Below, in pieces: positions 16,755 to 25,427 of a stretch of DNA of 64,000 bases. The position numbers and the translations under genes were made by a program. Each line of letters opens with the position of its first letter. Within the stretch, counting starts at the first letter, position 1. The notes under the pieces are model-generated. The model was not told where the DNA came from. It made no database searches and worked only from the letters and a program-made list of their open reading frames with translations. The stretch is from Fen-549 sp050011315 (GTDB taxonomy: Bacteria > Actinomycetota > Thermoleophilia > Gaiellales > Gaiellaceae): assembly GCA_050011315.1 (NCBI GenBank), contig JBEKJI010000002.1:1-64000 (forward strand), read 5' to 3'.

Positions 16755-17833
16755 ACTTGGATCGCGAGCAAGCCCTCGAATCAGCTCTCGGTCAGATCGA
16801 GCGGCAGTTCGGTAAAGGCTCGGTCATGCGCATGAGCGACCGGCCGGCCGTTTCGATCGGCGCGGTCTCTACCGGCTCGCTTCCCCTCGACCTCGCACTC
16901 GGGGTCGGCGGCCTGCCGCGAGGACGTATCGTCGAGATCTTCGGGCCCGAGGCTTCGGGCAAGACGACGCTCGTCTACCACGTGATCGCCGAGGCCCAGC
17001 GCCGCGGCGGCATCTGTGCCTTCATCGACGCCGAGCATTCGATGGACCCGTCCTATGCGAAGCGAATCGGCGTCGACATCGACCAGCTCCTGGTCTCGCA
17101 GCCGGATACCGGCGAGCAGGGGCTGGAGATCGCCGAGCTGCTGATCCGCTCAGGCGCTCTCGATGTCGTGGCCGTGGACTCGGTCGCGGCCCTGACGCCC
17201 AAGGCCGAGATCGAAGGTGAGATCGGAGATACCCACGTCGGTCTGCAGGCGAGACTGATGAGCCAGGCACTCAGGAAGCTTGCCGGCTCGCTCAACCGCA
17301 CCGACACGATCTGTCTGTTCACCAACCAGTTGCGCGAGAAGATCGGCGTCATGTTCGGCAGCCCCGAGACGACGCCGGGCGGTCGCGCGCTCAAGTTCTA
17401 CGCCACCGTCCGGCTCGACATCCGCCGTATCGAGACGCTCAAGGACGGCGCCGAGGCGATCGGTAACCGGGTCAAGGTCAAGGTGGTCAAGAACAAGGTG
17501 GCGCCGCCGTTCAAGCAGGCCGAGTTCGACATCATCTACGGCACGGGCATTCCCTGGGAATCGACGGTGCTAGACGCCGCAGTCGATCGCAAGATCGTGC
17601 AGAAGTCGGGCTCCTACTTCTCCTTCGGCGACGAACGTCTCGGCCAGGGCCGTCAGAACGCGGCTGCCTTCCTGGGTGAGCACCCCGATGTCACTCAGCA
17701 AATCCTGGGCGCCATCCAGGACCTGATCGGGGACGAGCAGATCGTCTCCGCTCGACTCGGAGAAGAGCCCAGGGAAGCTCCGATTGTCGCGATCGCCGAG
17801 GAAGAGGCGGAGGAAGTAGTCACCGCCGCCTAG
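16751..17833 (+). CDS. recA: Recombinase RecA
   Basis: ATP-dependent strand-exchange protein that also triggers LexA self-cleavage. The 360 residues include Walker A (GPEASGKTTL), the IDAEHSMDP segment, Walker B (LDVVAVDSVAAL), loop L1 (EIGDTHVGLQARLMSQALRKL), the FTNQLREKIGVMFGSPETTPGG region with L2, and an acidic C-terminal tail. No intein interrupts it. The ATG overlaps thpR, with AGGAGG just upstream. I saw no clear LexA box, as expected if the promoter lies further upstream. Confidence 0.99.
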   Translation: MNLDREQALESALGQIERQFGKGSVMRMSDRPAVSIGAVSTGSLPLDLALGVGGLPRGRIVEIFGPEASGKTTLVYHVIAEAQRRGGICAFIDAEHSMDPSYAKRIGVDIDQLLVSQPDTGEQGLEIAELLIRSGALDVVAVDSVAALTPKAEIEGEIGDTHVGLQARLMSQALRKLAGSLNRTDTICLFTNQLREKIGVMFGSPETTPGGRALKFYATVRLDIRRIETLKDGAEAIGNRVKVKVVKNKVAPPFKQAEFDIIYGTGIPWESTVLDAAVDRKIVQKSGSYFSFGDERLGQGRQNAAAFLGEHPDVTQQILGAIQDLIGDEQIVSARLGEEPREAPIVAIAEEEAEEVVTAA

Positions 17834-17836
17834 CGA

Positions 17837-18424
17837 ATGCCCGAGATCACCGGGTTGCGTGAGATCTCGACGAGTGAAGTGCTCGTCGAGCTTGACGGCG
17901 CTCTCTGGCGCAAGATTCCGCTGGTCGCGGCCGCCCGAGCCGGGCTCAGCGTGGGCAAGAGACTCGAGCGCGAGGATCTGCGCCTGATCCGCCGCGAGCT
18001 CCGCCGCGCCGAGGCCCTGACCAAGGCGACCCGCATGCTCGCCTGCCGTCCGCTTCCGCGCGCGCTGCTCGAAGACCGGCTGGAGCGAAAGGGAGTGGCG
18101 CCGGCCGCGTTAGGAGAAGCGGTCGAGGCGCTCGAGCGGGCGCAATACCTGAACGACCACACCTACGCGCTCGGTAGGGCCCAGTCCCTGGCCGAACGCG
18201 GTTACGGCGACGTCGCCGTTCGGTACATCCTCGAGCAGGAGGGCGTCGCCTCGGAGCTGATCGAACAGGCGGTCGCCTCGCTCGAGCCGGAGATCGAACG
18301 GGCACGCGCGATTGCGCTCGCGATCGCGGACCGCAAGCGTCTACTCGGCCGTCTCGCGCGTCGCGGATTCGACGCGGACACCGTCGAGGAGATCGCCTCG
18401 GACACGCGAGCCGGCAAGTTCTGA
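17837..18424 (+). CDS. recX: Regulatory protein RecX
   Basis: 195 residues, RecA modulator. An N-terminal extension (about 1-55) is followed by three RecX helical repeats: ALTKATRMLACRPLPRALLEDRLERKG, ALERAQYLNDHTYALGRAQSLAERGYG and the RKRLLGRLARRGFDADTVEEI repeat. It starts three bases after the recA stop. RecX binds RecA filaments and limits their extension, so co-transcription is functionally sensible. Confidence 0.93.
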   Translation: MPEITGLREISTSEVLVELDGALWRKIPLVAAARAGLSVGKRLEREDLRLIRRELRRAEALTKATRMLACRPLPRALLEDRLERKGVAPAALGEAVEALERAQYLNDHTYALGRAQSLAERGYGDVAVRYILEQEGVASELIEQAVASLEPEIERARAIALAIADRKRLLGRLARRGFDADTVEEIASDTRAGKF

Positions 18425-18513
18425 TCTTCTCAGCGTGTCAATCTCGACAGTCGGCGGATCGACCGTCGTGCGGCGAATATCGCCCGTCCTGTGAGGTGCC
18501 GGTTTAGTGTTGA

Positions 18514-18978
18514 ATGAGTGATATGTCAACCCTCGAAGAGAGTGCGAACTGTGACAGAACTTACGCCAGCTTCCTGCTCAACGGAGGCGCGGCGTTCAAC
18601 ACCGCCGAGATCACGAAGCGAATCGGGATCGATCCTCACTTCGCGGTGGAAAGAGGGGGGCGCTGTGTCGTGATCTCGAGAGCCGTCGTGGAGCCCAGTG
18701 GAACCTGGTTGATAAGTACTCGCGAGATGCTCGAGTCGACCAGTGTTGAGCGTCACCTAATTGCCCTTCTCGAGATCGTCGAGCCGGTTAGAGACGAGCT
18801 CCGTGCTCTTCGAGCTGAGATGAAACTCGAGCTCGATTTCTTCTGTTACTGGGCATCAGCTTACGGTCACGGCGGCCCAGAAATCTCGCCCCACACGCTT
18901 CGCCGGATCGCCGACCTGGATGCGACGCTCTGTTTCGACTTCTACGACCTGTCTAGTAACGACCGTCCTAAGCCGTGA
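18514..18978 (+). CDS. DUF4279-like protein, unknown function
   Basis: 154 residues. The pattern of an N-terminal strand, a TAEITKRIGIDPHF helix, a SGTWLIST segment and a long helix around VERHLIALLEIVEPVRDELR resembles the DUF4279 family; assignment is by eye. There is no signal peptide or membrane segment. Codon use is less GC-biased than in recX and miaB, which it separates, and its start (ATG 18514 or 18523) lacks a clear Shine-Dalgarno, so it may be an acquired gene. Confidence 0.7.
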   Translation: MSDMSTLEESANCDRTYASFLLNGGAAFNTAEITKRIGIDPHFAVERGGRCVVISRAVVEPSGTWLISTREMLESTSVERHLIALLEIVEPVRDELRALRAEMKLELDFFCYWASAYGHGGPEISPHTLRRIADLDATLCFDFYDLSSNDRPKP

Positions 18979-18994
18979 CGACTCAGCGCACGGC

Positions 18995-19000
18995 TACCTT
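18995..19000 (+). promoter_or_regulatory. -10 box for leaderless miaB
   Basis: TACCTT lies 7 bases before the GTG at 19008. Confidence 0.4.
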
Positions 19001-19007
19001 TTAATCC

Positions 19008-20336
19008 GTGCGTCGCTACCACGTCACCACCTTCGGTTGCCAGATGAACGCTCACGACTCGGAGCGGATCCGGGGCATGCTCGAGGAACTCGGGCTGGGC
19101 GAGGCGCCCGAGCTCGAGCAGGCGGACGTGATCGTCTTCAACACCTGCACGATTCGCGAGAAGGCCGAGTCGCGCTTGTCGGCGCACCTGGCGCTGGCAA
19201 AGACTCTGAAAGACGCCGACCCGGAACGCCTGCTCGCGGTCGGGGGCTGCTTCGCCGAGGTTCAGCGCGAGCATCTGTTCGAGCAGTTCCCGCAGGTTGA
19301 CTTCGCCTTCGGGCCGGGCTCGATCGCGGCGCTGGGCGAGTGGCTGGCGGCCGAGCGAGACGGCGGCACGAGGTGGAGCTTCGGAACCGGCAACGAGCGC
19401 AGATTCGCCGCGGAGCTTCCGGCCAGACGCGAGCGCGCCTTCCAGTCCTGGGTGCAGATATCGATGGGCTGCAACTCGGTCTGCTCTTACTGCATCGTCC
19501 CGACCGTGCGCGGCCGAGAGATGAGCCGCACGCCGGGCGAGATCCTGGCCGAGGTCGAGAGCCTGGCCGTAGACGGGGTGCGAGAAATTACGCTCCTCGG
19601 CCAGAACGTCAACTCCTACGGCCGCGACCTGCCTGCGGCCGAGCGCAAGACCTTTGCCGATTTACTGCGCGCCTGCAACCGGGTCGAGCGAATCGAGCGG
19701 ATCCGCTTTATGAGTCCGCATCCGAAGGACTTCCGTGGCGACGTGATCGCCGCCATGGCCGAGTGCGACTCGGTCTGCGAGCACGCGCATCTCCCGGCCC
19801 AGTCGGGCTCCAGTCGCATCCTCAAGGCGATGCGACGCACCTACGACCGCGAGCGCTTCCTCGGCCTCGTCGCCGAGATGCGCGCGGCTATACCCGACCT
19901 GGCGATCACCACCGATCTGATCGTCGGTTTCCCGGGCGAGACGAACGAGGACTTCACCGAGACGCTGAGCCTGGTCGAGCAGGCCGGCTTCGACGGCGCC
20001 TTCACCTTCGTCTACTCGCCGCGCTACGACACCGAGGCTGCCTCGCTTCCCGGCCAGGTACCCGAGGAGGTCAAGCGCGAGCGGATCGAGCGGCTGATCG
20101 AGCTGGTGCAGGAGACAGCGAGCAAGCGCAACGAGCGGCGCGTCGGCGGGGTCGAGCAGGTACTGGTGGAGGGCAGGAGCCGCACCGACGAAACACTTCT
20201 GCGCGGACGGACGCGCCGGAATACGACCGTCAACTTCAGCGGCACGGCTGGGCCGGGCGAGCTCGTCGACGTGTGCATCGAGGCGGCGACCTCGACGACT
20301 TTGCGTGGCGCCCAGGTTGTTCCCTCTCCTGCGTGA
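19008..20336 (+). CDS. miaB: tRNA-2-methylthio-N6-dimethylallyladenosine synthase
   Basis: Radical SAM methylthiotransferase that modifies i6A37 of tRNA, acting after MiaA (encoded downstream). The 442 residues have the UPF0004 cluster cysteines (TFGCQMN, NTCTIRE, VGGCFAE), the radical SAM motif CxxxCxxC (GCNSVCSYCIVP) near residue 155, and a C-terminal TRAM domain (EQVLVEGRSR onward). GTG start with no Shine-Dalgarno. Confidence 0.96.
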   Translation: MRRYHVTTFGCQMNAHDSERIRGMLEELGLGEAPELEQADVIVFNTCTIREKAESRLSAHLALAKTLKDADPERLLAVGGCFAEVQREHLFEQFPQVDFAFGPGSIAALGEWLAAERDGGTRWSFGTGNERRFAAELPARRERAFQSWVQISMGCNSVCSYCIVPTVRGREMSRTPGEILAEVESLAVDGVREITLLGQNVNSYGRDLPAAERKTFADLLRACNRVERIERIRFMSPHPKDFRGDVIAAMAECDSVCEHAHLPAQSGSSRILKAMRRTYDRERFLGLVAEMRAAIPDLAITTDLIVGFPGETNEDFTETLSLVEQAGFDGAFTFVYSPRYDTEAASLPGQVPEEVKRERIERLIELVQETASKRNERRVGGVEQVLVEGRSRTDETLLRGRTRRNTTVNFSGTAGPGELVDVCIEAATSTTLRGAQVVPSPA

Positions 20337-20364
20337 CGCTTTCGCTCCGCTTCCGTGGCGGTCA

Positions 20365-20444
20365 GGCACGAATCCGTTTCCCATCGGTGCAGCCTTCCTG
20401 GATAGGCTGAAACCGGGTAGGGGAGGGATAATCCCGACACACAG
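20365..20444 (+). repeat. Direct repeat flanking nucleotidyltransferase gene, left copy
   Basis: About 80 bp shared with 21379-21459. Conserved parts are GGCACGAAT, a pairing partner (CGGTGC here, CGTGC in the other copy), GATAGGCTGAAA and CGGGTAGGG, followed by a short stem around TTATCCCG or its variant. The TAGGCT could be a -10 box. Confidence 0.6.
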
Positions 20445-20504
20445 CGCGGCCTTTTCGCACGATTTTCGCCGCTAGGCTGATTTCCGTCCCACTAGGAAGG
20501 CGCA

Positions 20505-21314
20505 ATGAACCGTGACGAAAAACCGGCAACGAGCGAACGTCATCGGAAAGCGATCGACGAGCTCGTCTGCCTGCACAGAGACGACCCGAACACGCTCGCG
20601 CTCGTTATCTGCGGCTCGCTCGCAACCGGCAAGCCGCACGCGGACTCGGACGTCGACCTATACCTGGTCGTGACCGATGAGGAGTTCGAGCGCGTCCGGG
20701 CGGCGGAGGGTTGCTTCTACGGAAGCTGGGATCCGAACAGGTTCTCCGGTGTCGAGATCGACGGCAAGATCGTCGGCAAGCGGTTCCTGCAAGAGGCGGC
20801 CGTCCGCGCCAGCGAGCCGACGCGCTCGTCCTTCGAAAGCGCCTACACCGAGTTCTCGCACGACGCCGAGATCGACGAGCTGATCGCCAGGATTGCGGTC
20901 TATCCCGAATGGGAGCGCGAGGCGAAGATCAAGGCGTTCTACGGCCAGGTGAAGCACCACCGCTACGTCGGTGAGCAGGGCTTCCTGCTCGGCGACGAGT
21001 ACTTCGCCCGGCGCAGCGTGACCGAGCTTGTCTTCTTCGCGGCCAGGCTCGTTCTGGCTCACAACCGAGTCCTCTTCCCCTGTCACAAGTCCCTCTTCAC
21101 CGCGCTGGGGAGGTGCGAGGACATGCCGCCCGGTTTCGTGGAGTCGTCGCACGAGCTGCTCAGAAACCCGAGCCTGGCGGCAGCGATCGACTACTACGAG
21201 CAGGTGATCGATTACTTCAACGAGTACGACTATCCCGACCAGGAGCGAATCAGCCGCGTCCTCGAGCAGGAGTGGAGCTGGTTTTCGGGCCTGCCTTCAC
21301 TCGGGGACTGGTGA
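20505..21314 (+). CDS. Nucleotidyltransferase-fold protein (aminoglycoside adenylyltransferase-like)
   Basis: 269 residues. The minimal nucleotidyltransferase signature is present as CGSLATGKPHADSDVDLYLVV near residue 35, with the two catalytic aspartates in SDVDL. The C-terminal part is helical, as in adenylyltransferases that modify small molecules. No substrate can be read from the sequence. It has its own Shine-Dalgarno (AGGAAGG) and a possible TAGGCT -10 box, and is set between two direct repeats that separate miaB from miaA. Confidence 0.75.
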   Translation: MNRDEKPATSERHRKAIDELVCLHRDDPNTLALVICGSLATGKPHADSDVDLYLVVTDEEFERVRAAEGCFYGSWDPNRFSGVEIDGKIVGKRFLQEAAVRASEPTRSSFESAYTEFSHDAEIDELIARIAVYPEWEREAKIKAFYGQVKHHRYVGEQGFLLGDEYFARRSVTELVFFAARLVLAHNRVLFPCHKSLFTALGRCEDMPPGFVESSHELLRNPSLAAAIDYYEQVIDYFNEYDYPDQERISRVLEQEWSWFSGLPSLGDW

Positions 21315-21378
21315 GCGTGCTCGAAGGACAGGTGCTGGCGATCTCCGAGTGGTGGCGCGGAGCTCCCGCGACGCTTTC

Positions 21379-21459
21379 GGCACGAATGCGGCTCACACTC
21401 GTGCGAGTTTCCTCGATAGGCTGAAAACGGGTAGGGCGGGGTTTATCCCGCCAGACAGG
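21379..21459 (+). repeat. Direct repeat flanking nucleotidyltransferase gene, right copy
   Basis: Second copy of the element at 20365-20444, about 70% identical by eye. Its stems are perfect: GCACGA/TCGTGC and GGCGGG/CCCGCC. It lies just upstream of miaA and may be its 5' leader. Confidence 0.6.
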
Positions 21460-21474
21460 GGCGCGATCTCCGAA

Positions 21475-22380
21475 ATGAACAAGCCTTCAGTACTTGCGAT
21501 CTTCGGTCCCACGGCGAGCGGGAAGAGCGCCGTGGCGGAGGCGGTCGCCGCGCGCCTCGACGGCGAGCTGGTCTCCGCCGACGCGATGCAGGTGTACCGC
21601 GATCTACCGATCCTTACCAACCAATCGCCCGCGCGCCTTGTCGGGATCTGGCCGCTCGATCACGAGGCCTCGGTCGGCGAGTACGCCGGTCTGGCGCACG
21701 CGGCGATCGACGAGATCCTTGACGCCGGCCGCACTCCGCTCGTCGTCGGGGGTACCGGGCTCTATCTACGGGCCGCGCTGGCCGAGATCGAGCTGCCGCC
21801 GGCGCCTGCCGCCGGCGCCCGTGAGCGCTGGCAACGAACTTATGACGAGCTCGGACCCGAGCGGGCGCACGCGCTTCTCACGGACCGCGATCCGGTTGCT
21901 GCCGAGAGGGTTCACGCGAACGACAGGCGCCGGGTTGTGCGGGCGCTAGAGCTGAACGAGGCCGGACACTCACTGGTACGGGCAGATAGCCGGCTCTGGT
22001 CGGGAGCGATGCGTCACCCGACGCTCGTCTTCGGACTAGAGCTCGAGCGCTCGCTGCTCGACGGGAGGATCGAGCGGAGAACGAAAGCGATGTTCGAGCG
22101 CGGCGTGGGCAAGGAGGTTCAGGCGGCGCTGGAGAGGCCGCTTTCCCTGACCGCGCGCAGGGTGATGGGCTTGCGCGAGCTGGCCGAGCTCCCGCCGGAA
22201 CAGGCGATCGAGGCGCTTGTCCTTCGCACCCGCCGCTACGCGGCTTACCAGCAGAAATGGATGCGCCGCATCCCCGGGCTGATTAGAGTCAATGCCAACC
22301 GATCCCGCGAAGAGGTCGCCGATGAGATTGTCGAAGTGGCATGGACTGGGAAACGACTACCTGCTTCTGGAGCAGTCTGA
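21475..22380 (+). CDS. miaA: tRNA dimethylallyltransferase
   Basis: Adds the dimethylallyl group to A37 of tRNAs reading U-starting codons; MiaB then methylthiolates it. The 301 residues contain the P-loop FGPTASGKSAVAEAVA, SADAMQVYRDLPILTN, the GGTGLYLRA loop and RRVVRALE. The start at 21475 puts the P-loop close to the N-terminus as in other MiaA proteins; an in-frame upstream ATG would run through the direct repeat. The end overlaps dapF by 59 bases. Confidence 0.95.
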   Translation: MNKPSVLAIFGPTASGKSAVAEAVAARLDGELVSADAMQVYRDLPILTNQSPARLVGIWPLDHEASVGEYAGLAHAAIDEILDAGRTPLVVGGTGLYLRAALAEIELPPAPAAGARERWQRTYDELGPERAHALLTDRDPVAAERVHANDRRRVVRALELNEAGHSLVRADSRLWSGAMRHPTLVFGLELERSLLDGRIERRTKAMFERGVGKEVQAALERPLSLTARRVMGLRELAELPPEQAIEALVLRTRRYAAYQQKWMRRIPGLIRVNANRSREEVADEIVEVAWTGKRLPASGAV

Positions 22381-23104
22381 GCCTGCGCTCGAGCTCACGC
22401 CCGAGCGCGTGACGAAGCTCTGCGACTACCACTTTGGAGTCGGCTCCAACGGCATCGCCGAGGTTGTCTCGATGAGCGGCGACGAGGTCGAGGTCAAGAT
22501 CTGGAACCCCGACGGCTCGCTCGCCGAGCTTTCCGGTAACGGCGCTCGTATTGCCGCGCGCTGGCTGGCGCGCCGGAATGCCCGCGCCCAGGTGCGCGTG
22601 CGCGTGGGCGAGCTGGCCGTCGAGGCGCACATGCTCGGCGGGCTCGAGGTCGAGATGGAGATGGGCGAGGTGACGGTCGGCGAGCCGGAGAAGCTCGAAG
22701 TCGGCGGCGAGGAGATCGAGTTCGTTCCCGTCTCGGTCGGAAACCCGCACGCCGTCATACGGCGCGACCCCGAGCGCTCGGAGCTGCTCCGGCTAGGTCC
22801 GCTGGTCGAGTGTCACCCGCGCTTTCCCGAGCGCACCAACGTTCAGCTCGTCTATGTCGACGGCCCGCACGAGATCACCGTCGCCGTCTGGGAGCGGGGC
22901 GCGGGGGAGACGCTGGCCTCGGGCACCAGCTCGGTGGCGGCGGCCTCGACGTCGATAGTGATGGGCTGGTGCGAGAGCCCCGTCACGGTTCATCTCATCG
23001 GCGGCGATCTACAGGTCGCGCTCTCGCCGGAGCGGCGTGCGACCCTGATCGGCGAAGCTCAGGAAATCTGCAACATAGAACTGTCGCCCGAGCTTCTGAT
23101 CTGA
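22322..23104 (+). CDS. dapF: Diaminopimelate epimerase homologue lacking both catalytic cysteines
   Basis: 260 residues with the DapF two-lobed fold signatures: KWHGLGNDY at the start, WNPDGSLAELSGNGARIAARW and ERGAGETLASGTSSVAAA. In characterised DapF enzymes two cysteines, in CGNG and ACGTG, are the acid/base pair that epimerises LL- to meso-diaminopimelate. Here they are serine: codon 71 is TCC and codon 200 is TCG. Both are clear in the sequence and both would be needed for classical activity. The rest of the fold looks intact, so it is not an obvious pseudogene. It starts inside miaA (ATG after GAAGAGG). Confidence 0.88.
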   Translation: MRLSKWHGLGNDYLLLEQSEPALELTPERVTKLCDYHFGVGSNGIAEVVSMSGDEVEVKIWNPDGSLAELSGNGARIAARWLARRNARAQVRVRVGELAVEAHMLGGLEVEMEMGEVTVGEPEKLEVGGEEIEFVPVSVGNPHAVIRRDPERSELLRLGPLVECHPRFPERTNVQLVYVDGPHEITVAVWERGAGETLASGTSSVAAASTSIVMGWCESPVTVHLIGGDLQVALSPERRATLIGEAQEICNIELSPELLI

Positions 23105-23139
23105 CCACTTCGAGCGTGCAGATCTAGCGGGCTGGGTCG

Positions 23140-24285
23140 CTAGTTCTTGTTCTGGTGCAGGGCGGCGTTCAGGGCAACGGTGTTACCGCGCTCCTTCACC
23201 TCGATCGCGCCGGTCTGGCTGTTACGCCAGAAGAGCAGCCCGGATCGTCCGCTCAGCTCGCGCGCTTTGACGACGCTCCCGTCGGGCATCGTCACGCGGG
23301 CGCCGGCGGTGACATAGAGACCGGCCTCGATCGTACAGCCGTCGCCGAGCGAGATGCCGCAACCCGAGTTGGCGCCGAGCAGGCAGTGCGAGCCGATCCT
23401 GATCACCTCGCCGCCGCCGCCCGAAAGCGTGCCCATGATCGAGGCGCCGCCGCCCACGTCCGACTCGGGCTCGATCACGACGCCGGCCGAGATCCGTCCC
23501 TCGACCATCGCCTGTCCGAGCGTGCCGGCGTTGAAGTTGACGAAGCCGGCGGCCATGACCGTCGTTCCGGGCGCGAGATGGGCGCCGAGGCGAACGTTGT
23601 CGGCGTTGGCGATGCGGACGCCAGAGGGCACCACGTAGTCGGTCATGCGCGGGAACTTGTCGACCGAGCGCACCTTGAGCTCGATTCCCTGTGCGATCAG
23701 CTCGGCGCGAGTGCGCTCGAAATCCTCGCTGTCGAAGGGGCCGCGGTTGCTCCAGACGACGTTGGGCAGGATACCGAAGATGCTCTCGAGGTTGCAGCCG
23801 TGGGGCTGGATCTTGCGCTGCGAGAGCAGATGAAGCCGCAGGTAGACGTCCGAGACATCCGCCGGCGGATCGGCGAGATCGCCGATGAAGACGACGACGG
23901 CTCGGCGCGAGCGCTGAGACTGGAGCGGGGAGTCTTCATTCTGAAGGGCGCCGAGCGCCATCCGCAGCGCCTCGATGTTGGGATGGAAGTCGCCGTCTCC
24001 CTCGAAAACTGCGAACAGCCCCAGCGCCTCTTCCAACTGTTCGCGGTTGAGCTCGAAATTGCCGCCGCCGGCCCTACGCCCGGTGACCTTGGAGAGGATC
24101 GCCGCCGCGCAGGAGCGCTCGTTCAGGTTCACGAACGGGAAGTAGGTGTCGAGCACTCGCTCGAAGCGGCTGACCGTGGCCAGGCCCAGCGCGAACGCGG
24201 CCGGCCGCTCGTACTCTCCATCGGCCTCGATCTCGGCGACGAGGGCGTCGAATTCATCTCGCGTCATGGACTTGAATGGTGTCAC
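23140..24285 (-). CDS. dapD: Tetrahydrodipicolinate N-succinyltransferase (actinobacterial type)
   Basis: Succinylates tetrahydrodipicolinate using succinyl-CoA. The C-terminal half is a left-handed beta-helix with hexapeptide repeats (VRIANADNVRLGAHLAPG, GGGASIMGTLSGGGGEVIRIG, NSGCGISLGDGCTIEAGLYV), and the N-terminal half is the helical domain of the longer actinobacterial DapD. I take the GTG at 24285, which overlaps the dapC stop as GTGA; an ATG at 24267 is the alternative. It is the last gene of dapE-dapC-dapD and converges on dapF. Confidence 0.93.
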   Translation of the reverse strand: MTPFKSMTRDEFDALVAEIEADGEYERPAAFALGLATVSRFERVLDTYFPFVNLNERSCAAAILSKVTGRRAGGGNFELNREQLEEALGLFAVFEGDGDFHPNIEALRMALGALQNEDSPLQSQRSRRAVVVFIGDLADPPADVSDVYLRLHLLSQRKIQPHGCNLESIFGILPNVVWSNRGPFDSEDFERTRAELIAQGIELKVRSVDKFPRMTDYVVPSGVRIANADNVRLGAHLAPGTTVMAAGFVNFNAGTLGQAMVEGRISAGVVIEPESDVGGGASIMGTLSGGGGEVIRIGSHCLLGANSGCGISLGDGCTIEAGLYVTAGARVTMPDGSVVKARELSGRSGLLFWRNSQTGAIEVKERGNTVALNAALHQNKN

Positions 24286-25427
24286 AAGAGGCGCCCGAGC
24301 AGCGCGGCTGCACGCTCGCACTCCTCCAGCGTAGGCACGAGCGCGAGGCGTACGTAGCCCTCGCCGTGCTCGCCGAGGAAGGAGCCGGGCGCGACCACGA
24401 TGCCGTGTTCGAGCAGACGCTTTGAGAATCCCTCGGACGTATCCCCGTCCGGCACCGCGATCCAAAGGAAGAAGGTCGCCTCGCTGCCGGCGACGCGCAG
24501 TCCCGCCTTCGTGATCGCCTCGAGCATGACCGAACGCTTCTCTCGGTAGCGCTTACGGGTGCGCTCCACGTGCGCCTCGTCACGCCAGGCCTTGATCGAG
24601 GCCAGCTGTACGAACTCCTGCGGAGTGGTGCCGAGCGAAGGACGGAGAAAGCGAAGAGCGTCGATCACCTCGCGATTCGCCGCGACGAAGCCCGAGCGGT
24701 ATCCGGTCATCGAGGAACGCTTGCTGAGAGTGTTGAAGACGACGACGTTGCGGCGGTCGGGCACCTGTAGCGCCGAGGGCGGGCGCTCGTCGAAGTAGAT
24801 CTCGCTGTAGGCCTCGTCCGAGCAGAGCATGAAGTCGTGCTCGATCGCAAGCGCGGCCAGCTGCTCGTAAAAGGAGAGCGGGGCGACCGCTCCGGTGGGG
24901 TTGTTGGGGTAGTTCACCCACACCAGCGCGGCCCTATTCCAGGTCTTCTTCGGCACCGCGGCGAGATCTGGCAGGAAGGCGTTGGCTTCGGTCAGCGGCA
25001 GGTGTACGACCTCGGCGCCCGCGAAACGGGCACCTCGTTCGGGCACCGGGTAGGCGGGATCGGCAACCAGCACGAGGTTCCTCGGCGCTCTCAAATCGGC
25101 GATCTGCGCGAAGGTGAAGATCGCCTCCTTGCTGCCGAGAGTCGGAATCAACTCGTGTTCTGAATCTACGCGGACGCCGAAGCGCCGCTCGCACCACTCG
25201 GCGATCGCTCGCCGCAGCTCGAGCAGACCTACCGCGCGCGGGTAGCCACAACGCGCGGGCAGGTTGGCCGCGAGCGCGTTACGGATGAAGGCCTCGGTCT
25301 CCTCGTTCGGGTCGCCCATGCCGAAGTCGATGACCTGGACGCCGCGCGCGGCGGCCTCACGCCGGGCCTCGTCGAGGCGAACGAACGGGTAGGTGCCGAA
25401 CTCGTCCAAAACTGGGGAAAGACGCAT
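24282..25427 (-). CDS. dapC: Succinyldiaminopimelate aminotransferase
   Basis: Fold-type I PLP aminotransferase. The 381 residues show the family motifs: GMGDPNEETE near residue 36, YPNNPTGAVAPL, CSDEAYSEIYFD, and the PLP lysine in NTLSKRSSMTGYRSGF, with a C-terminal VRLALV arginine. Context (dapE before it, dapD after it, all coupled) supports the succinyl-DAP substrate over another keto acid. The start ATG shares its A with the dapE TGA stop (TGATG). Confidence 0.92.
   Translation of the reverse strand: MRLSPVLDEFGTYPFVRLDEARREAAARGVQVIDFGMGDPNEETEAFIRNALAANLPARCGYPRAVGLLELRRAIAEWCERRFGVRVDSEHELIPTLGSKEAIFTFAQIADLRAPRNLVLVADPAYPVPERGARFAGAEVVHLPLTEANAFLPDLAAVPKKTWNRAALVWVNYPNNPTGAVAPLSFYEQLAALAIEHDFMLCSDEAYSEIYFDERPPSALQVPDRRNVVVFNTLSKRSSMTGYRSGFVAANREVIDALRFLRPSLGTTPQEFVQLASIKAWRDEAHVERTRKRYREKRSVMLEAITKAGLRVAGSEATFFLWIAVPDGDTSEGFSKRLLEHGIVVAPGSFLGEHGEGYVRLALVPTLEECERAAALLGRLL

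Noticed and set aside
23155..24357. 400-codon open frame antisense to dapD
   Set aside because: Shadow of dapD; no motif and an implausible composition.
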